From JAQWUY01 sp049615605 (lineage in GTDB: Bacteria; Pseudomonadota; Alphaproteobacteria; JAQWUY01): 11,969 bases of DNA. The position numbers were made by a program, and so were the translations under genes. Positions within the stretch are counted from its first letter, which is position 1; every line of letters starts with the position of its first letter. Of this stretch, positions 7,650-11,969 are shown in pieces. The notes under the pieces were generated by a model that was not told the DNA's origin, ran no database searches, and saw only the letters and a list, made by a program, of their open reading frames with translations. Where the stretch lies: contig JBMZFW010000034.1 in NCBI GenBank assembly GCA_049615605.1, positions 1 through 11,969 on the forward strand, in the 5' to 3' direction.

Positions 7650-9020
7650 ATGCAAGTAGTAATATGTGGCGCAGGTTTAGTTGGTTATAATATCGCTAAA
7701 TTCTTAATTGAAGAAAACAACGATGTAACTGTTGTTGATAATGACCCGATTTTAGTATCAAGTGTTAATGATACACTGGATTGTCGTGGGTTGCTTGGTC
7801 ACGCATCAAGTCCCGCCACACTTGAAAAAGCGGGTATTGAAAATGCGGATATGATTATTGCCGTAACCCGTGTTGATGAAATCAATATGATGGCGTGTCA
7901 AATCGCCCATACTTTATTTAAAGTGCCAAGAAAGCTTGCCCGAATTCGTGAACAATCTTATCTTGCACCAAAATGGCGAACAATGTTTGCAAATGATGCG
8001 ATTCCGATTGATGTAATTATTTCACCGGAAAAAGAAGTTGCAGACGCAATTATTCGCCGAATTAACGCCAATGGTGCATTTGATGTAATGCCATTGGAAA
8101 AAGAAGAATTTATTATGGTTGGTGCCCGTGTAAAAACCGACAGTATTATTCTTAATGACACAATTTCAAAAGTCCTTAGCACAGCTGAATACGAAGACTT
8201 AAAAATGAATGTAATGACAATTAATTCTGGTGGTAAAGTTTACTTGCCAGATGTTGATACAGTTCTTCACGCCGATGATGAGGTATACTTTGTATGTCAT
8301 AAAGAACAGGTTAAATATTGTCTTGCCTTATTCGGTTATGAAGAAAAAGAATTTGAACGCGTTGTAATTGTCGGCGGTGGTAATATTGGTACTTACCTTG
8401 CAAATGAATTTGAAGATAAAAACACCATTATGGTTGAAAAAGATGCTAAACAATCACGAAAACTGGCAGAAAAATTCCCAAATAATGTTGTGATTAATGG
8501 CTGTTCACTTGATACGGACATTATGGAAGAAGTAAACATTGGTAAAAATGATGTTTGTATATCGGTTACAAATAATGACGAAACAAACTTATTAACCAGC
8601 TTACTTGCCAGAAACTCTGGTGCGGAAAGTGTAATTGGCTTAGCCAATAACCCTGCATACAGTGCCTTAATCGCAAAGCTTAGCGTTGATGTTCTTGTGA
8701 ACCCAAGAAAAATTACCGCCTCTGTATTCTTAAAGAATATTCGTTACGGTGTAATTAAAACTTCATATCCATTATATGACAATAATGCTTATATTTTAGA
8801 AGTTGAAGTTTTAAAAGAATCTGAATTAATTGGTAAACAAATCCAAGATATAAAATTACCAAAGAAATGCTTTGTTGGTTTAATTATTCGTGAAGATGAA
8901 TTGATGGAAATAACAAGCGACCTTGAATTACAAGCGGGCGATCGTGTTATTATATCAACTGAATTAAACAATCATAAAAAGGTTGTTGAAATGTTCACGC
9001 CATTACAAGAATTTTATTAA
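7650..9020 (+). CDS. trkA: Trk potassium uptake regulatory protein TrkA
   Basis: TrkA is the cytoplasmic, peripheral NAD(H)-binding subunit that gates the TrkH/TrkG potassium channel. Its 456 residues show the duplicated family architecture. A first Rossmann RCK-N has GAGLVG (7-12) and acidic D30 at the end of the second strand. A first RCK-C follows at about 145-228. A second RCK-N has GGGNIG (242-247) with the acidic pair in MVEKD, and a second RCK-C lies at about 375-450. The length equals the usual full-length protein. The channel subunit TrkH is not in the window. The gene starts 4 nt after the ntrX stop with only a weak ribosome binding site (ACGGA, 7638-7642), suggesting translation coupled to ntrX. 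Its position after ntrX is conserved in alphaproteobacteria. Confidence 0.96.
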   Translation: MQVVICGAGLVGYNIAKFLIEENNDVTVVDNDPILVSSVNDTLDCRGLLGHASSPATLEKAGIENADMIIAVTRVDEINMMACQIAHTLFKVPRKLARIREQSYLAPKWRTMFANDAIPIDVIISPEKEVADAIIRRINANGAFDVMPLEKEEFIMVGARVKTDSIILNDTISKVLSTAEYEDLKMNVMTINSGGKVYLPDVDTVLHADDEVYFVCHKEQVKYCLALFGYEEKEFERVVIVGGGNIGTYLANEFEDKNTIMVEKDAKQSRKLAEKFPNNVVINGCSLDTDIMEEVNIGKNDVCISVTNNDETNLLTSLLARNSGAESVIGLANNPAYSALIAKLSVDVLVNPRKITASVFLKNIRYGVIKTSYPLYDNNAYILEVEVLKESELIGKQIQDIKLPKKCFVGLIIREDELMEITSDLELQAGDRVIISTELNNHKKVVEMFTPLQEFY

Positions 9021-9032
9021 AAGGTAAATAAA

Positions 9033-9887
9033 ATGGGCAGATTTGCGTATGTAAATGGCAGTTATGTTGAACATTATAATGCTAGCCTGTCTATTGATGA
9101 CAGGGGTTTACAATTTGGCGATGCCGTGTATGAAGTATATTCATACAAAGACGGAAAGGTAATGGACGATGAACTTCACCTTAACCGTTTGGAAAGGTCG
9201 TTAAATGAAATTGGTATTGATATGCCAATGTCCCGTCCAGCATTTAAAATAATTGTTTCAAAACTTGTTAAATTAAACAGATTAAAAACTGGACTTGTTT
9301 ATTTTCAAATAAGCCGTGGTACATATCCGCGTGACCATGTTATTCCAAAACAACCATTGATACCGAACATTATTATCACGACTAAAAACATGCCAATTGC
9401 GGACAATTCAAAAGCCGTTAAACCGATTAAGGTTATTTCACAAGACGATATCCGTTGGGGCAGGGTTGATATTAAAACTGTTATGTTATTACCGAACTGT
9501 TTGGCAAAAACTAATGGTCGTGATGAAGGTACTGGGGAAATCGTATTTGTAAAAGACGGTGTGGTTACAGAAAGTGCTTCGTCAAACTTTTTCTTTGTTG
9601 ATAAAGATGACAATATTATAACCGCACCAATTGATAATATTTTAAAGGGGATTACCCGCACAACATTATTTGAACTTGCGAAACAATTAAAATTAAATGT
9701 AATTGAACGCGAATTCACATTGGTTGAGGCAAAGCAAGCAAAAGAAGCCTTTGTCACATCGGCAACACAAATTGTTAAACCTGTTTATCAAATTGACGAT
9801 ACAAAGATTGGCGATGGCAAAAATTATCCAATTTGTGAAAAGTTATATGATACATATATGGCGGAAGTACCAAAATGCACGGATTAA
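9033..9887 (+). CDS. dat: D-amino-acid aminotransferase (D-alanine transaminase)
   Basis: This fold-type IV PLP enzyme interconverts D-alanine and 2-oxoglutarate with pyruvate and D-glutamate, supplying D-amino acids for peptidoglycan. The 284 residues match the family length. K148 in VDIKTVMLLPN is the Schiff-base lysine, E180 in VVTESASSN sits where the pyridine-nitrogen Glu is expected, and LKGITRTT (204-211) is the cofactor phosphate loop. The R-x-H pair R100/H102 in YPRDHVIP is the substrate-carboxylate trap that distinguishes D-amino-acid from branched-chain (IlvE) enzymes, so I favour Dat over IlvE or aminodeoxychorismate lyase. AAGG at 9021-9024 supports the start, 8 nt upstream. It lies 12 nt after trkA, and its end overlaps the next gene by 13 nt. 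Confidence 0.92.
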   Translation: MGRFAYVNGSYVEHYNASLSIDDRGLQFGDAVYEVYSYKDGKVMDDELHLNRLERSLNEIGIDMPMSRPAFKIIVSKLVKLNRLKTGLVYFQISRGTYPRDHVIPKQPLIPNIIITTKNMPIADNSKAVKPIKVISQDDIRWGRVDIKTVMLLPNCLAKTNGRDEGTGEIVFVKDGVVTESASSNFFFVDKDDNIITAPIDNILKGITRTTLFELAKQLKLNVIEREFTLVEAKQAKEAFVTSATQIVKPVYQIDDTKIGDGKNYPICEKLYDTYMAEVPKCTD

Positions 9888-10468
9888 TATTTGATTGGGA
9901 TAATACGCTTGTTAATACTATCCCTGTAATAAAACAATCTGTATCAATGGTTATTGATAAATTTGAATATAATGGCGATCGTGATGAAATACTTGCATCA
10001 GCGGGTGTTAAATTGTCCTTGCGTGAAGGTTTTCCAACTGTATTTGGCGACAAATGGATGGATGCGGGGAAATATTATTATGAATGCTATGAACAAAACA
10101 GCCATTTGATTGATAAAATGCCACACTTTGATGAATTAATTGAATATATAAGTACACTTGATGTGCCAATTGCAATTAATTCAAATAAAAAACAATCTTA
10201 TCTGGAAGCGGAAGTAAAAATATTTGGTATGGAAAAATTAACAAATATTTTTGTTGGTTCTGGATATTGTGACAATGATAAACCTTCACCAGACGGTGTC
10301 TTTACCATTTGTAAAGAATGGGGGATTAAACCATCAAAAAAAGTATATTATATTGGCGACAGTGATGTTGATGAACAAACGGCTAATAACTCAGGACTTT
10401 CATTTTTTCATGTAAATGAAAACGACAATAATTTAAAAGATTTAGTCAAGTATTTGAAAAATATATAA
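9875..10468 (+). CDS. HAD-superfamily hydrolase, phosphoglycolate-phosphatase-like
   Basis: This is a cytosolic HAD phosphatase of unknown substrate. All four HAD motifs are visible in 197 residues: motif I DWDNT (7-11) with nucleophile D7 and general acid D9, motif II INSNKK (S103), motif III lysine K136 in DKPSPDGV, and motif IV GDSDVDE (161-167). A helical cap at about 15-85 follows motif I, as in Gph/PGP-type (subfamily IA) enzymes. Motif III with DKP-P resembles phosphoglycolate phosphatases, but the substrate cannot be assigned from sequence alone. The ATG at 9875 lies inside dat, 13 nt before its end, with GCGGAAG (9861-9867) as ribosome binding site, so translation is probably coupled to dat. 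A 123-bp gap with a hairpin follows before hfq. Confidence 0.88.
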   Translation: MHGLIFDWDNTLVNTIPVIKQSVSMVIDKFEYNGDRDEILASAGVKLSLREGFPTVFGDKWMDAGKYYYECYEQNSHLIDKMPHFDELIEYISTLDVPIAINSNKKQSYLEAEVKIFGMEKLTNIFVGSGYCDNDKPSPDGVFTICKEWGIKPSKKVYYIGDSDVDEQTANNSGLSFFHVNENDNNLKDLVKYLKNI

Positions 10469-10508
10469 AAAAACATTGTTTTTTATAAATAATAGTTTTA
10501 CAATTATA

Positions 10509-10535
10509 TTGTATCGGTACTTTGTGCCCATACAA
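10509..10535 (+). promoter_or_regulatory. Interrupted inverted repeat (hairpin) in the hfq leader
   Basis: TTGTAT (10509-10514) pairs with ATACAA (10530-10535). After a C:C mismatch, GGTAC (10516-10520) pairs with GTGCC (10524-10528) through four Watson-Crick pairs and one G:U, around a TTT loop. This is the strongest secondary structure in the intergenic region and locally GC-rich in an otherwise very AT-rich leader. It is not followed by a T-run on either strand, so it is a poor intrinsic terminator. It could be an RNA stem at the start of the hfq leader, a 3' end processing signal of the upstream operon, or a dyad operator. Confidence 0.4.
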
Positions 10536-10565
10536 AAAAGTAGTAGGAAAATACGAAAATAATAC

Positions 10566-10580
10566 AATAAGAAAAAGAAA
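10566..10580 (+). promoter_or_regulatory. ARN-type A-rich tract upstream of hfq start (possible Hfq self-binding site)
   Basis: The triplets AAT-AAG-AAA-AAG-AAA follow the A-R-N pattern bound by the distal face of Hfq and end 11 nt before the hfq ATG. hfq has no clear Shine-Dalgarno sequence; only AAGAA at 10587-10591 is close. Binding of Hfq here would cover the ribosome entry region, analogous to hfq autoregulation known in E. coli. The A-richness of the genome makes a chance occurrence quite possible. Confidence 0.3.
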
Positions 10581-10591
10581 ATAATAAGAAA

Positions 10592-10831
10592 ATGACAAAG
10601 CAAAATAATTTGCAGGATATATTTTTAAACACTGCAAGAAAAAATAAAAAGCTAGTTACTGTATTTTTAGTAAACGGGGTTAAATTAGTAGGGATAGTCA
10701 CTTGGTTTGACAGCTTCTGTATTTTATTAAGACGCGACAACCAAGAACAACTTGTTTATAAGCATGCTATTTCAACTATACTTCCAGATGATTTACTGGA
10801 TTTACAGTCTGAACTCGAAGAAAATAAATAA
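10592..10831 (+). CDS. hfq: RNA chaperone Hfq
   Basis: Hfq forms a ring-shaped hexamer that anneals small RNAs to mRNAs. It also influences nitrogen gene expression in alphaproteobacteria, where it was found as nrfA/nifA regulator. The 79-residue protein has the N-terminal LQDIFLN (7-13) with proximal-face Q8, the Sm1 core VFLVNGVKLVGIVTWFDSF (24-42) and the Sm2 signature YKHAIST (56-62) with K57/H58. It has the usual proximal F42. Rim residues are R16, K17 and K19, a slightly less arginine-rich patch than E. coli RRER. The C-terminal tail after residue 65 is short and acidic (DDLLDLQSELEENK). It lies 123 bp behind the HAD gene, so it may have its own promoter, although I could not identify a convincing one. 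hflX follows after 17 nt. Confidence 0.97.
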   Translation: MTKQNNLQDIFLNTARKNKKLVTVFLVNGVKLVGIVTWFDSFCILLRRDNQEQLVYKHAISTILPDDLLDLQSELEENK

Positions 10832-10848
10832 TTTAGTTATCTGAATTA

Positions 10849-11969
10849 ATGGAACAGGAAAATAAATATAATAACGGCAAGAATGCAATTATAATTTATC
10901 CTGCCATCAATTCTTCAAAAATAATTGATTCTGATTTAAGATTACAAGAAACCATTGGTTTAGCTTGTGCAATATCATTAAATGTACTTCACACTGAGGC
11001 TGTTAATATTAAAAACCCTAAACCTGCCACACTTTTTGGTCAGGGTGTCCTTGACAGGGTTCACGAAATAATTCACGAATTAAACATTAATCTATTTATT
11101 GTTGATACTAATCTTACACCAATTCAGCAAAGAAACCTTGAACGCGAATTGGAAGTTAAAGTAATTGACAGAACCGCGCTTATTCTTGAAATCTTTGGTG
11201 CAAGGGCTAGAACCTTTGAAGGTAAATTACAAGTTGAACTGGCACACCTTACATATCAGCGTTCCCGCTTGGTAAGGGCATGGACACACCTTGAACGCCA
11301 AAGGGGTGGCATGGGCTTTGTTGGTGGACCTGGTGAAAGCCAGCTTGAAATTGACCGCCGTCTTGCCGATGACCGAATTACCAAGATTAAACGCAAGATT
11401 GAAAATGTAAAACGCACCCGTACAATTCAAAGGGGGGCTAGGAAAAAAGTTCCATACCCAGTTGTATCATTGGTTGGTTATACCAATGCGGGTAAATCTA
11501 CATTGTTTAATTATTTAACAGGGGCGGGCGTATTTGCCAAAGACTTGCTGTTTGCAACCCTTGACCCGACAATGCGATTGTTAAAATTACCATGCGGGCA
11601 ACAAGTTATATTATCTGATACGGTTGGGTTTATATCTGATTTACCACACGATTTGGTTGCCGCGTTCCGTGCCACATTAGAAGAAGTCCAAGAAGCAGAT
11701 GTGGTATTACATATCCGTGATTTATCTAGCCAAGAATTTGAAAACCACGGTACTGATGTGGTTGAAATTCTTGATGGTCTTGGCGTGCAAGAAAAAGACA
11801 AAAGTATTATTGAAGTATGGAATAAATCAGATACCTTGGATATGGAAGAAAAATCAATTATCCAAAATAAGTTAAGCACAAAAGATAATAAATTTTTATG
11901 TTCCGTATTAAATGAACATGGAATTGGTGATATCTTACAGGCAATTTCCGATGCATTACATAAAAATGA
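10849..11969 (+). CDS. hflX: GTPase HflX (open at right edge, 3' end missing)
   Basis: HflX is a ribosome-associated GTPase that splits or rescues stalled 70S ribosomes, notably under heat stress. From ATG 10849, 373 codons stay open to the window end. An in-frame TAG at 10834-10836 bounds the start, and no strong ribosome binding site is seen. The N-terminal HflX domain (about 10-175) ends in the family hallmark GGPGESQLEIDRR (159-171). A basic coiled segment (about 172-200) leads to the G domain, with G1 GYTNAGKST (210-218), G2 T238 in ATLDPT, G3 DTVGF (257-261), G4 NKSD (325-328) and a probable G5 CSV (351-353). The TGA printed as the last three bases is in another frame, so the true stop lies outside. 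The hfq-hflX pairing is widely conserved in proteobacteria. Confidence 0.95.
   Translation, partial: MEQENKYNNGKNAIIIYPAINSSKIIDSDLRLQETIGLACAISLNVLHTEAVNIKNPKPATLFGQGVLDRVHEIIHELNINLFIVDTNLTPIQQRNLERELEVKVIDRTALILEIFGARARTFEGKLQVELAHLTYQRSRLVRAWTHLERQRGGMGFVGGPGESQLEIDRRLADDRITKIKRKIENVKRTRTIQRGARKKVPYPVVSLVGYTNAGKSTLFNYLTGAGVFAKDLLFATLDPTMRLLKLPCGQQVILSDTVGFISDLPHDLVAAFRATLEEVQEADVVLHIRDLSSQEFENHGTDVVEILDGLGVQEKDKSIIEVWNKSDTLDMEEKSIIQNKLSTKDNKFLCSVLNEHGIGDILQAISDALHKN

Noticed and set aside
10468..10484. AAAAAAC-ATT-GTTTTTT inverted repeat just after the HAD stop as a rho-independent terminator
   Set aside because: The stem has a single G:C pair, the loop is three bases, and no separate T-run follows. 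In such AT-rich DNA, A-run/T-run pairs are common, so it is too weak to call.
10446..10740. Minus-strand open frames across the HAD-hfq gap
   Set aside because: They yield Phe/Tyr/Ile-rich translations of A-rich DNA, overlap hfq antisense, and show no recognisable motif.
11967..11969. Terminal TGA as the hflX stop codon
   Set aside because: From ATG 10849 the frame reads CAT AAA AAT GA at the edge, so this TGA is out of frame and hflX continues outside the window.

Overview
The window is most likely chromosome from an AT-rich alphaproteobacterium. The diagnostic evidence is gene order: dusB(nifR3)-ntrB-ntrC-ntrY-ntrX-trkA-dat-hfq-hflX on the + strand is the classic alphaproteobacterial Ntr/Hfq cluster. 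The Hfq protein also carries the alphaproteobacterial form of the Sm core (GIVTWFDSF followed by LLRRD and YKHAIST). By eye GC is about one third, and codons end mostly in A or T. This fits an uncultured or host/gut-associated low-GC lineage better than the well-studied GC-rich relatives. I cannot name a genus.

Layout. On the minus strand at the left edge are pgpA (5' part only, running off the window) and, upstream of it, ispF, coupled by a TAATG overlap. A 111-bp divergent region separates them from a long + strand run of nine genes. dusB, ntrB and ntrC are packed tightly (TAATG overlap, then 1 nt). A 52-bp gap precedes ntrY-ntrX-trkA-dat-HAD (gaps of 2 to 12 nt, and a 13-nt overlap between dat and the HAD gene). 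A 123-bp leader precedes hfq, which is followed after 17 nt by hflX. hflX stays open to the right edge. There are no RNA genes, insertion sequences, CRISPR arrays or phage genes, and no stretch over 300 bp lacks a gene.

Function. The core is two paired two-component systems. NtrB/NtrC is a soluble nitrogen sensor kinase with a sigma54 activator. NtrY/NtrX is a membrane sensor kinase with its regulator. Around them lie tRNA dihydrouridylation (DusB), potassium uptake control (TrkA), D-amino-acid transamination (Dat), a HAD phosphatase, the RNA chaperone Hfq and the ribosome-associated GTPase HflX. The minus-strand pair covers isoprenoid (IspF) and phospholipid (PgpA) synthesis.

The most notable signal is in NtrX. 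Its receiver domain and Fis-type HTH are well preserved, but its AAA+ domain is degenerate. The whole GAFTGA loop is gone, Walker B reads DN instead of DE, the FREDLYYRLN arginine segment is missing and the sensor II arginine is tryptophan. NtrC three genes upstream keeps every one of these. NtrX here looks like a phosphorylation-controlled DNA-binding protein with a dead or nucleotide-sensing AAA+ scaffold, not a sigma54 activator. Secondary points are an altered G1 box in NtrB, a stand-alone IspF, and a hairpin plus an ARN-type A-rich tract in the hfq leader.
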